From positions 1-6,318 of the forward strand of contig DVNM01000047.1 in NCBI GenBank assembly GCA_018714405.1: a stretch of 6,318 nt of DNA, in the 5' to 3' direction. Below, piece after piece: positions 1 to 6,310 of the stretch (positions within the stretch are counted from its first letter, which is position 1; every line of letters begins with the position of its first letter). The translations under genes were made by a program, and so were the position numbers. The DNA is from Scybalenecus merdavium. Its GTDB lineage: Bacteria; Bacillota; Clostridia; Oscillospirales; Acutalibacteraceae. The notes below the pieces were generated by a model. It did not search any database, was not told the origin of the DNA, and worked only from the letters and a program-made list of their open reading frames with translations.

Positions 1-822
1 CAAACCGGCCACCACGATGATGGCAGACAAAAGCTGCGACACGCGGATGTCGGTGGAGCCGATGTAGAGGCTGTCGGTGCGCAGCCCCTCTACGACCATG
101 CGCTCTGCACCGTAGAGCACGCAGTAAAGCATAAGGATCTGCCCCTTGAACAGGCGGCATTTTTTCACAATGATGTGCAGCACCAAAAACGACAGCAAAC
201 ACCACACGCTTTCGTAAAGGAACGTGGGGTGCACCGGCAGGGACGGGTCCACATCCATGCCGCGCTCGGCCAGCGACTGCTGCGTGGCCTCCAGCGTTTG
301 CTGAATCTTGTAGGAATACATGCGAAACGGCGCGGTCGTGGTATTGGCGCCGAACGCTTCCTGGTTAAAGAAATTGCCCCAGCGGCCGATGCCCTGGCCG
401 ATCAAAAGACCGAGCGAGCCGAGATCCAGCAGGTTCAGGAAATTGACCTTGCCGATCTTGCAGCCGATTGCGGCGCCGATAATGGCGCCGATGATGCCGC
501 CGTAGATGGCGATGCCGCCCTCCCAAATTTTAAAGATGTCGCCCAGGTGCTGGGCATAATAATCCCACTCGAAGGCCACATAATACAGACGGGCACCGAT
601 AATGCCGAAAACCGTGCCCCAGATGAGCACATCGGTCATGCCGTCCAGGCTCATCTTCCATTTATAGGCCATGCGGCCGCCGTAAACGACGGCCAGCGCA
701 AAGCCGATGGCAATAATGATGCCGTACCAGTGTACCTCATAGCCGCCGATCGTAAACGCCACGGCCGGCACATCGAATTCCCAGCCGAGACCGGGAAAAT
801 AAACACGCGTAAAATCAGACAT
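1..822 (-). CDS. lgt: Prolipoprotein diacylglyceryl transferase Lgt (3' end cut by window)
   Basis: Membrane enzyme that moves diacylglyceryl from phosphatidylglycerol to the lipobox cysteine of prolipoproteins, the first step of lipoprotein maturation. I translated 274 codons with no stop before the window edge; the family is usually 260-300 residues, so little is missing. The Lgt signature GRWGNFFNQEAFG is perfect at residues 146-158; by comparison with E. coli it supplies Arg147, Asn150, Glu155 and Gly158. Other family marks are HWYG (31-34), HPTFLYE (198-204) and Arg241/Glu245/Arg248 in the segment leading to LRTDSLYIG. Several hydrophobic helices fit the seven-helix fold. The position of the conserved E. 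coli His103 is Tyr107 (IAIYGG). The ATG at 822-820 overlaps the 3' end of the upstream peptidase gene by 8 bases and has AAAGGAG seven bases upstream, so it is the last visible gene of a leftward operon. Identity is very secure. Confidence 0.97.
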   Translation of the reverse strand, partial: MSDFTRVYFPGLGWEFDVPAVAFTIGGYEVHWYGIIIAIGFALAVVYGGRMAYKWKMSLDGMTDVLIWGTVFGIIGARLYYVAFEWDYYAQHLGDIFKIWEGGIAIYGGIIGAIIGAAIGCKIGKVNFLNLLDLGSLGLLIGQGIGRWGNFFNQEAFGANTTTAPFRMYSYKIQQTLEATQQSLAERGMDVDPSLPVHPTFLYESVWCLLSFLVLHIIVKKCRLFKGQILMLYCVLYGAERMVVEGLRTDSLYIGSTDIRVSQLLSAIIVVAGL

Positions 823-2092
823 TTTCTTTCTCCTTTACCACAGAAAGTGCCGCGTGGTCGTCACGCAAAATCGTTTGCAGGCGGGCGTTCACCTGGTCAA
901 GCGTTACCTTTTTAAACGCCTGCAGCACATCAAAAATGCTGTAGCCTGCAAAATAGGCAGACATCATGGCGTTGGCCACGCTGTCGACCTCATTATACTC
1001 CATGATCTCGCGGCCGTAAAGGCTGCGGCGCGCCGTTTCAAACGCATCCTCGCTTAAGCCCCCCTCTTTCAGCGCCGCTGCCGCCGCGCGGAGCTTTTCG
1101 GCAACGTGCGCAGGGTCCGGGCTTTCCCCGTCAAAGATACAGGCACGGTAACCAAAGCCTGTAAAATATTCGTAGGAAAAGCTCTGGTTCAAAAGGCCGC
1201 TTTCAAGCAGCTCGTTATAAAGCGGCGAAGTCTTGCCGGCAAGCGCCTCTAAAATGATATTCGTCTGCACGATCTCGGCAAGCGATGCCTCGGGCGTTTC
1301 GCAAACCTCTTTGTAGCCGAGTGCAAACACCGGCACGCCCACGGAAAGGTAATAAGTGTCCGTGGGAGAAACGATCTCGTCAGGTTCGTCAGTAAAGCTG
1401 CGCTCAATCTCGATCGGTTCGGCCTTTTTCAGTACGCGGTCGCACACGCCAAGCACCTGCTCGGGCGTGACGTTTCCGGCCACGGCCAGCACCATGTTGC
1501 TGAGATTGTAAAACGTGTTGTAACAGGAATAAAGCAGCTTGTCGGTAATCTGCGCGATGGAGTCGCAGGTGCCGGCAATGTCGATGCGCACCGGGTGGTT
1601 TTTATAAAGGCAGCGCAAAAGGTTGAACGTAGCCATCCAGCCCGGCTCATCGTAATACATGGTGATCTCCTGCCCGATAATGCCCTGCTCTTTTTCCACC
1701 GTTTCCTTTGTGAAATACGGGTGGGTCACAAAGTCGAGCAAAATCTCCAGATTGTCTTCAAAATGGTCGGAACAGGAGAAAAGGTAACACGTTTTGTCAA
1801 AAGACGTGTAGGCGTTTGCCGACGCGCCGGTTTTGGCGTAGCGTTCAAAAGCGTCCAGTTCCTCGCTTTCAAACAGCTTATGCTCCAGGAAATGGGCGAT
1901 GCCCTCCGGCACGGCCGTAAATTCTTCTTCGCCTTTTAAACGGAAGCAGGTGTCGATAGAGCCGTACTTCGTGGCAAACGCTGCGTAGGCCGACGTGTAG
2001 CCCTGCATCGGGTAGACCAGCACCTTCAGACCGGAGGCATGGTCGATCTCATAATATTTTTCGCTCAGAACAGAAGATGTGATCTCTTTCAT
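815..2092 (-). CDS. ymfH: M16 family zinc metallopeptidase, YmfH type (catalytic subunit)
   Basis: Predicted insulinase/M16-family peptidase of 425 residues, usual for a single M16B subunit. Numbered from the ATG at 2092, the inverted zinc motif HFLEH lies at 67-71, giving two His ligands and the catalytic Glu70. The third ligand is probably Glu142 in GQEI, with Glu135 seven residues before it, the spacing seen in mitochondrial processing peptidase. A second, divergent M16 domain follows, with TSPLYNELLESGLL near 288-301. No signal peptide is visible, so it should be cytoplasmic. The upstream gene encodes a zinc-less partner, and the pair matches B. subtilis YmfF/YmfH. Some annotations link these families (spelled YfmF/YfmH) to EF-P 5-aminopentanol modification; that is recalled, not shown here. 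The start is ATG 2092 rather than the adjoining GTG 2095, because AGGAGG lies 7 bases from the ATG but only 4 from the GTG. The true substrate is unknown. Confidence 0.93.
   Translation of the reverse strand: MKEITSSVLSEKYYEIDHASGLKVLVYPMQGYTSAYAAFATKYGSIDTCFRLKGEEEFTAVPEGIAHFLEHKLFESEELDAFERYAKTGASANAYTSFDKTCYLFSCSDHFEDNLEILLDFVTHPYFTKETVEKEQGIIGQEITMYYDEPGWMATFNLLRCLYKNHPVRIDIAGTCDSIAQITDKLLYSCYNTFYNLSNMVLAVAGNVTPEQVLGVCDRVLKKAEPIEIERSFTDEPDEIVSPTDTYYLSVGVPVFALGYKEVCETPEASLAEIVQTNIILEALAGKTSPLYNELLESGLLNQSFSYEYFTGFGYRACIFDGESPDPAHVAEKLRAAAAALKEGGLSEDAFETARRSLYGREIMEYNEVDSVANAMMSAYFAGYSIFDVLQAFKKVTLDQVNARLQTILRDDHAALSVVKEKENV
830..836 (-). promoter_or_regulatory. Ribosome binding site of lgt inside ymfH
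   Basis: AAAGGAG on the minus strand lies 7 bases from ATG 822 and is contained in the last codons of the upstream peptidase gene. With the 8-base gene overlap it supports coupled translation. Confidence 0.8.
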
Positions 2093-3375
2093 CACTCCGC
2101 CTCCTTTGCAGATACAAGTCTGTAAACCGTATCGAGCTTCAAAAGCCCGGCGGCGCGCTGCACGTCTTCAAACGTGACGGCGCCGTTTTCCTCCGCCGCC
2201 GTGCGCGGCGACTTATAGTCGCCGTCGGCGATTTGGGAAAGGTACCAGGTCTCCAGCCCCTGCGGCGTATCGTAGACCGAAAGCAATGTGTCGCCGATGC
2301 CGGCCTTGGACGAGGCGAACTCGTTTTCACAGTTGCCCTTTTGCACCTCGGCAAGCTGGGTGAGGATCTCTTTCACCGCTTTTTCCATATTCTTTTCTTC
2401 ACAGCCGCACTGCACGATCACGGCGCGCATGGCGCGCACATAGCGTGCCGAGCAGTAATAGCAAAGGCTCATCTTTTCGCGCACATTAGCAAACAGTTTG
2501 GAATAAGGGCCGCCGCCAAACACATCGGCCGCGCTGCGCACAGCCGGTGCAAACGCACTGTCGGGTGCACAGTCCACACGAAAGCCCAAAACAAGCTTGC
2601 CCTGCTTTACATTTTCACGGTCGGTCACAAAACGCGGCTCTTCGGGCGCCGAAGCGGCTGCAACGACCGGCGGCGCGGCATAACGGCGCGGCACGGCCGA
2701 AAACGCATCGGCAAACAGGTCTTTGATCTGGCCGACACCACAGCTGCCCACAACGGTTACAACGACCTTGGCGGTTTCCACAAGGCGCGTGAGCGCCTCG
2801 CGAACATCCGCCGGCGTCAGCGCCGCGACCTGCTCCGCCGTGCCGAAACGGCTGACGCTGCAGGGTTCGCCCCGGAACATCTCTTCCTCCAGACGGTGGT
2901 AAGCATAGACGCGCTTGTCGTTTTCCTCCGCACAAATCTGCTGGATCAGCTGCTCTTTTTCGCGGTTCACGTCCTCCTGGAAGAACTGGCCGTCCTCCTG
3001 CAGGCGCGGATGAAAGATCAAATCGCAAAGCAGCGCAGCGGCCTGCGCGCCGATGCTTTGCGCATCCATCGAATAACGGTCGTCAATACAGGTCAGCCCT
3101 AAAGAGAGCACCTGGCTGGCGCCGCTTTTCATGATAAGCGGCTGCAGGTCAGCCCCATAAAGGTAAGCCAGTTCCCGGCTGAGGGCAGACGGTGTGGGGT
3201 AACTGCGGCTGACCGACGCGATCACGCGCAGCGCAAGCGCATTGGCCGCCGCGTGCTGCGGGTGCAGCGCGGTCGCAAACGAAATGGAGATCTCGTTCGT
3301 TTTAAAGCGGCCGACCGGCACGGCGATCAGTTCCACCCCTTCGCCCAACGTATATTTTTCAAGGTCATTGTCCAT
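2092..3375 (-). CDS. ymfF: M16 family protein without zinc site, YmfF type (partner subunit)
   Basis: A 427-residue M16-fold protein, first gene of the leftward operon. Where active M16 proteins carry HxxEH, this one has TPSALSRELAYLYGA (61-75), so it cannot bind zinc in the standard way; this is the usual state of YmfF proteins. The C-terminal half keeps the glycine-rich loop FGGGPYSKLF (286-295), followed by VREKMSLCYY (298-307). In M16B heterodimers such as mitochondrial processing peptidase the non-catalytic subunit supplies a glycine-rich loop, and in bacterial pairs an Arg/Tyr pair that binds substrate. The likely role is therefore to complete the active site of the zinc peptidase encoded next. 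No signal peptide or membrane helix is seen. Its TGA (2094-2092) shares a base with the next gene's ATG, pointing to translational coupling and fixed stoichiometry. The start is set by ATG 3375 and an unusual GGGGTGATC Shine-Dalgarno. The family is confident; the physiological substrate is not known. Confidence 0.92.
   Translation of the reverse strand: MDNDLEKYTLGEGVELIAVPVGRFKTNEISISFATALHPQHAAANALALRVIASVSRSYPTPSALSRELAYLYGADLQPLIMKSGASQVLSLGLTCIDDRYSMDAQSIGAQAAALLCDLIFHPRLQEDGQFFQEDVNREKEQLIQQICAEENDKRVYAYHRLEEEMFRGEPCSVSRFGTAEQVAALTPADVREALTRLVETAKVVVTVVGSCGVGQIKDLFADAFSAVPRRYAAPPVVAAASAPEEPRFVTDRENVKQGKLVLGFRVDCAPDSAFAPAVRSAADVFGGGPYSKLFANVREKMSLCYYCSARYVRAMRAVIVQCGCEEKNMEKAVKEILTQLAEVQKGNCENEFASSKAGIGDTLLSVYDTPQGLETWYLSQIADGDYKSPRTAAEENGAVTFEDVQRAAGLLKLDTVYRLVSAKEAE
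2100..2107 (-). promoter_or_regulatory. Ribosome binding site deciding the ymfH start
   Basis: AAAGGAGG on the minus strand, inside the 3' end of ymfF. It lies 7 bases from ATG 2092 but only 4 from the in-frame GTG at 2095, favouring the ATG. The alternative start would add one residue. Confidence 0.75.
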
Positions 3376-3377
3376 AG

Positions 3378-3386
3378 GATCACCCC
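3378..3386 (-). promoter_or_regulatory. Unusual ribosome binding site of ymfF (GGGGTGATC)
   Basis: No AGGAGG is present before ATG 3375. Instead GGTGATC ends 2 bases upstream of the start. This pairs with the 5' part of the anti-Shine-Dalgarno tail (GATCACC in 16S rRNA), so the effective alignment to the start codon is normal, about 7 bases from where GGAGG would end. Confidence 0.6.
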
Positions 3387-3406
3387 AATAAAGATTACTA
3401 TTCTTT

Positions 3407-3435
3407 AATATAACACAAAAAGGTCATATTTTCCA
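3407..3435 (-). promoter_or_regulatory. Candidate sigma-A promoter of the ymfF-ymfH-lgt operon
   Basis: On the minus strand TGGAAA (3435-3430, 4 of 6 to TTGACA) and TATATT (3412-3407, 5 of 6 to TATAAT) are separated by exactly 17 bases. Transcription would begin near 3400, giving a leader of about 25 bases before ATG 3375. It is the best-spaced pair I found upstream of the operon. AT-rich DNA gives chance matches, so this is moderate evidence. Confidence 0.5.
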
Positions 3436-3584
3436 TAGAAAAATGCAGGAAGTCCGGCACGCTGCGCAAATTCTTTGTGAATATAAAGTAAATAAAATAT
3501 GAAAAAGGTTCTTTTTACATCTTATTGTCTGTATGTTTTGCTTTTGATTTCTGCAAGCGCCGAAATTGCCGATTTATAAAAGAA

Positions 3585-3625
3585 GCAGAATTTCTAAAAA
3601 AAAGAACTGTTTTTAGAAATTCTGC
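3585..3625. repeat. Perfect 16-bp inverted repeat with 9-base spacer upstream of transporter gene
   Basis: Left arm 3585-3600 (GCAGAATTTCTAAAAA) and right arm 3610-3625 are exact reverse complements, separated by AAAGAACTG. Each arm also contains its own small dyad, AGAA-T-TTCT centred on 3591 and AGAA-A-TTCT centred on 3619, 28 bases apart. The right arm sits where the -35 element of the TATAAT promoter should be. It could be a double operator for a dimeric regulator, or an RNA hairpin in a longer transcript. No run of T follows on the plus strand, so it is not a standard terminator of rightward transcription. Confidence 0.8.
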
Positions 3626-3640
3626 GGTCTATACGGCATG

Positions 3641-3646
3641 TATAAT
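3641..3646 (+). promoter_or_regulatory. Candidate -10 box (TATAAT) of the transporter gene
   Basis: A perfect TATAAT lies about 100 bases before the transporter start, placing transcription initiation near 3653 and giving a leader of roughly 95 bases. At 15 to 19 bases upstream there is no recognisable -35 hexamer; that space (AATTCT and neighbours) is taken by the right arm of the inverted repeat. An activator-dependent or repressed promoter would fit, by inference. Confidence 0.5.
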
Positions 3647-3680
3647 ATATATAAAACAGCACTTTGTCAGCGGAGAAAAA

Positions 3681-3731
3681 ATGGTCAAAACAAATAAACT
3701 GCATGAATATTTGTCCATTTGTACCAGCTGA
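3681..3731 (+). CDS. Possible 16-codon leader ORF before the transporter
   Basis: ATG 3681 is preceded by GGAG (3672-3675) with a 5-base gap and reads MVKTNKLHEYLSICTS before TGA at 3729-3731, 17 bases short of the transporter ATG. It lies wholly inside the leader predicted from the TATAAT box. AAATGG (3679-3684) and ACAAA (3690-3694) can pair with CCATTT (3715-3720) and TTTGT (3710-3714), which would fold the leader start codon into a stem. It shows no codon-specific run such as those of amino-acid attenuators. It may be chance; only the ribosome binding site and position support it. Confidence 0.3.
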   Translation: MVKTNKLHEYLSICTS

Positions 3732-3734
3732 TAT

Positions 3735-3742
3735 GAGAGGGG
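3735..3742 (+). promoter_or_regulatory. Ribosome binding site of the transporter gene
   Basis: GAGAGGGG ends 6 bases before ATG 3749. It is a reasonable Shine-Dalgarno and supports this start. The N-terminal sequence YWDKPPKGRY, typical of this transporter subgroup, is included downstream. Confidence 0.65.
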
Positions 3743-3748
3743 TCAAGA

Positions 3749-6157
3749 ATGAAAGAACTTAAGCAGAAAATCCAAACAGGCATAGAAGCGTTACAGCTGT
3801 ACTGGGACAAACCGCCGAAAGGGCGCTACATGCCGTTTAAAGAGATCGCCTCGCTGGCCGCCGGCGGCATGGGTGTAAAATTCATTTGTTATGCCGTGCA
3901 GCTGATGCTTTTAAGCGTTGGCAACACCCTGATCGGCAACACCATCGGCATTGCACCGCGCGAGATGTATGTGATCTATGTGATCAGCGTGATCGCCAGC
4001 TTTCCGCTGACCGGCATCCGCGCCCGCATGGTGGACAACTCCAAAAACAAACGCGGCCGTTTCCGCCCGTATATTTTTACTATGGCCATACCGACCGTTA
4101 TTTTGGCCATCGGTTTTACCTGGATGCCGTACGAGCAGATGAGCATGCTGTGGAAATGCGTGACGGTGCTGCTTTATAACATCGGCTTTCAGTTTTTCTA
4201 TATGATGATGTTCGACTCCTACACCAACATCATCAACGTGCTTTCACCGAATACATATGAGCGTTCCGACGCCTATTCCATCACCGGCATCGTAGACTCG
4301 TTCGCACCGACGATCATCGGCTTTATACTGCCGTTGCTGGCCCAGTGGGTCACGGGGCAGAACACCATTTACGACATGCGTGTTTACCGGGCCGTGTTCC
4401 CGCCGATCCTGCTGGTGGGTCTGCTGCTGACGATCCTGATCTACAACAACACCGAAGAAAAGATCGTGCAGGCCAAAACGCATGTGATCCAGATCAAATT
4501 TATGGATTCCCTGCGCGCCATTGGTAAAAACAAATACTTCTGGCTGATCTCGTGCGCCGGGTGGATCGGTTTTCTGGAATCCTCCTTTGCCACCATCCTG
4601 GCCTGGCTTTATAACTACCAGGACGCATGTTCCGCACTGGAATACTCCATTATCACAGCCATTTACGGCAACTCAGCGCTGTGGTCCATGCTGTTTGCCC
4701 CGCTGCTGGTGCGCAAGATCGGCAAACGCAAACTGATGATCTACTCCAATTTGATGAGCATCTTCTTCATCATGTGTATGTATCCGGTCGTGACCGATGC
4801 GCCGAAAGAGATGATGATCTGGCTGCTGATGGGCTGCATGTTCATCAACGGCGTCGGCACATCGCTTGGCAACACGCTGACTTACAGCCTGAACAGCGAC
4901 ATCCGCGACTACCAGCAGTACATCACCGGCGAGCGCATTGACGGCATGTTCTTTGCCGCCGGCCTGATCAGCAGCGTGGTCACGATGATCACCGGCGTTG
5001 TGCTGCCCATGATCTACGACTACGCCGGTTTAAATGAAGCAACAGCCAGGTCCCTTGGCTATGACGGAAGCAACGTGTACTACGTTTTGTACGACACCGG
5101 TTATTTTGAGCGTATCTGCGGTATTTTGATCATTGCATCCGCCATCGGCGCCACGCTGAACGTCATTCCCTATTTCTTCTACGACCTGACCGAACTGAAG
5201 CAAAAGGCTATGGTCACCGTGCTGAAGATCCGCGCACTGTTTGAAGACTACGGCAACGGCGTGCTGTCGGACGAAAAGCTGGTCGAAGCGATCGACCTGA
5301 TCGACGAGGCGCGCGAGTATGTGAACAAAGAACCCGTTAAGCCCTCCAAGGCCGAGATCAAAGCCGCGCGCAAAACGCACGACAAAGAGAAAATCCGCGC
5401 TGCCAAAGCCGCCTACCAGGCGCAGCGCGACTACAACGAAAAAATTGCGATCGCAAAATATGTGGTAGAAGAAGTTGACAAATTCGACAGCCCCGAAATG
5501 CAGGAGGAACTGCGGTACGCGAACCATGTATATGCAGCCGGCCTGGACGGGCTGAAAGACCTGCACACCATTTCTGTGGCAGATGCGCGGCGCATGCCCA
5601 AAAAGACAAAGGCCGAAAAGCAGCTGCGCAAAAAAATGATCGAGCGCGCCAAAGGCGAGGCCGAAGCCAAAAAGATGCTGGCAAAACACTACCCGAACGG
5701 CATTGAAATGTTTGACATGCAGGTATTTACCAAGCTGTTTGAAACAGACGATGCCCTGGAGGCAAAGCGAAACGAGCTGATCGAAGCACGCACGGCGGCG
5801 CAAAAAGCAAAAGACAAAGAAAGGCAAAAGGAAATTGCCCGCGAGCTGCGGACCCTGACAAGAGAAAGACAGGCGAACCAAAAGCAGATCAAGGAAGCCA
5901 GCAACGCCTATTCGCAGTTCAACCGCGCCGCACGGCCATACCTGAACGCCAAAAAACTGCTGACCCAGCAGGAAAACTACAGCCACTACGACGAGATCAA
6001 GGCCAGCTACGAAGAAGCCAAGGCGCGCTTTGCAGCACAGACCGCCGCTGACGCGCTGGCGCAGGAGCAGGCCAAAAAAGAGCGCGAGGCCTACGCGGCA
6101 AAGCTGCGCGAAGAAAAGAAGGCAGCCCGAAAAAAGAACAGAGCGGCCAAAAAATAA
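3749..6157 (+). CDS. GPH/MelB-like MFS transporter with long charged C-terminal tail
   Basis: An 802-residue membrane protein, far longer than the 450-500 residues usual for glycoside-pentoside-hexuronide (MFS_2, MelB-like) transporters. After a polar start (1-35) about 12 hydrophobic segments can be placed, near 38-60, 70-90, 108-126, 134-154, 177-200, 214-232, 262-288, 300-321, 329-348, 355-377, 399-424 and 454-477. The loop after helix 2 carries the family motif as MVDNSKNKRGRFRPYI (94-109), and the core closes with YDLTELKQK (478-486). Residues from about 490 are Lys/Ala/Glu/Arg-rich and probably helical or coiled coil, with a less charged middle (580-660) and a very basic end. The tail shows no likeness to the EIIA domain of LacS. 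The MelB cation-site aspartates of helix 2 are not visible. Substrate, probably a sugar or glycoside, and the coupling ion are unknown. It is read divergently from the M16-lgt operon and stands alone. Confidence 0.93.
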   Translation: MKELKQKIQTGIEALQLYWDKPPKGRYMPFKEIASLAAGGMGVKFICYAVQLMLLSVGNTLIGNTIGIAPREMYVIYVISVIASFPLTGIRARMVDNSKNKRGRFRPYIFTMAIPTVILAIGFTWMPYEQMSMLWKCVTVLLYNIGFQFFYMMMFDSYTNIINVLSPNTYERSDAYSITGIVDSFAPTIIGFILPLLAQWVTGQNTIYDMRVYRAVFPPILLVGLLLTILIYNNTEEKIVQAKTHVIQIKFMDSLRAIGKNKYFWLISCAGWIGFLESSFATILAWLYNYQDACSALEYSIITAIYGNSALWSMLFAPLLVRKIGKRKLMIYSNLMSIFFIMCMYPVVTDAPKEMMIWLLMGCMFINGVGTSLGNTLTYSLNSDIRDYQQYITGERIDGMFFAAGLISSVVTMITGVVLPMIYDYAGLNEATARSLGYDGSNVYYVLYDTGYFERICGILIIASAIGATLNVIPYFFYDLTELKQKAMVTVLKIRALFEDYGNGVLSDEKLVEAIDLIDEAREYVNKEPVKPSKAEIKAARKTHDKEKIRAAKAAYQAQRDYNEKIAIAKYVVEEVDKFDSPEMQEELRYANHVYAAGLDGLKDLHTISVADARRMPKKTKAEKQLRKKMIERAKGEAEAKKMLAKHYPNGIEMFDMQVFTKLFETDDALEAKRNELIEARTAAQKAKDKERQKEIARELRTLTRERQANQKQIKEASNAYSQFNRAARPYLNAKKLLTQQENYSHYDEIKASYEEAKARFAAQTAADALAQEQAKKEREAYAAKLREEKKAARKKNRAAKK

Positions 6158-6190
6158 AATTGTTTTCTCCTTTGTGTTCTCCTTTACACA

Positions 6191-6222
6191 GTCATGACCA
6201 CCCCTAAGAGGGGTGGCATGAC
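6191..6222. repeat. Strong 14-bp hairpin with one bulged A
   Basis: GTCATG (6191-6196) and CCACCCCT (6198-6205) pair with AGGGGTGG (6209-6216) and CATGAC (6217-6222). A6197 is left unpaired and the loop is AAG. It is followed by GGGCGG rather than a T run, so it is not a classical intrinsic terminator. Long hairpins with a single bulge are typical of IS200/IS605 ends and of REP-like repeats. Confidence 0.75.
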
Positions 6223-6226
6223 GGGC

Positions 6227-6239
6227 GGCCTATAAGGCC
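6227..6239. repeat. Short hairpin GGCCT-ATA-AGGCC
   Basis: A 5-bp GC-rich stem with a 3-base loop, placed between two stronger hairpins. It is weak alone and notable only as part of the series. Confidence 0.4.
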
Positions 6240-6247
6240 TTAAAACC

Positions 6248-6282
6248 AGCCAGCGCCTAAATGACGCTGGCTTTCACTTTGT
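6248..6282 (+). terminator. Possible rho-independent terminator of the transporter gene
   Basis: AGCCAGCG (6248-6255) pairs with CGCTGGCT (6265-6272) around a 9-base loop, and the stem is followed by the interrupted T-rich stretch TTTCACTTTGTT. The stem begins 90 bases after the transporter stop. The broken T run makes it a weak terminator, and it could equally belong to a repeat element. Confidence 0.4.
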
Positions 6283-6285
6283 TCA

Positions 6286-6310
6286 AGCCACAGTGGTATG
6301 ATTACCGGCT
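6286..6310. repeat. Bulged hairpin at the right edge
   Basis: AGCC (6286-6289) and GGTA (6295-6298) pair with TACC (6303-6306) and GGCT (6307-6310), leaving five unpaired bases (ACAGT) on one side and a TGAT loop. TCAAG (6283-6287) can alternatively pair with CTTGA at 6314-6318. The structure may continue past the window. Confidence 0.4.

Larger units (their letters stand above)
3376..3748. other. Divergent AT-rich intergenic region (373 bases)
   Basis: The control region between the leftward M16-lgt operon and the rightward transporter gene is much richer in A and T than the genes on either side. It contains the leftward promoter, a 41-base inverted repeat, a TATAAT box, a possible 16-codon leader ORF and the transporter ribosome binding site, each listed separately. 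The stretch 3436-3584 shows no gene; the only further hint is a weak promoter-like pair, TTGTGA (3475-3480) and TATGAA (3498-3503), 17 bases apart on the plus strand. Confidence 0.8.

Noticed and set aside
175..915. Open frame of 246 codons on the plus strand
   Set aside because: It is antisense to lgt and the end of ymfH, both of which have clear family motifs; its sequence is His/Arg/Ala-rich shadow protein without motifs.
2233..3102. Open frame of 289 codons on the plus strand
   Set aside because: It lies wholly antisense to ymfF, whose M16 motifs are convincing, and has no ribosome binding site or recognisable domain.
2092..3375. Loss of the zinc motif in the first M16 gene as a sign of decay
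   Set aside because: The frame is intact and full length, and lack of HxxEH is normal for YmfF-type partner subunits.
3475..3503. TTGTGA-17-TATGAA as a second rightward promoter
   Set aside because: Each hexamer matches only 4 of 6 bases in very AT-rich DNA, and it would need a leader of some 240 bases; too weak to call.
3525..3731. Open frame of 68 codons running through the divergent control region
   Set aside because: It spans the inverted repeat and the TATAAT box, has no ribosome binding site at its first ATG, and its composition is ordinary for AT-rich non-coding DNA. Only its last 16 codons have a site, listed as a possible leader ORF.
5030..5986. Open frame of 318 codons on the minus strand
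   Set aside because: It is antisense to the transporter tail; the Phe/Leu/Gln-rich composition is what Lys/Glu/Ala codons give when read backwards.
6167..6185. Two AAAGGAG sequences on the minus strand, like ribosome binding sites
   Set aside because: No credible minus-strand gene starts after them; they are the complement of a short pyrimidine-rich direct repeat after the transporter stop.
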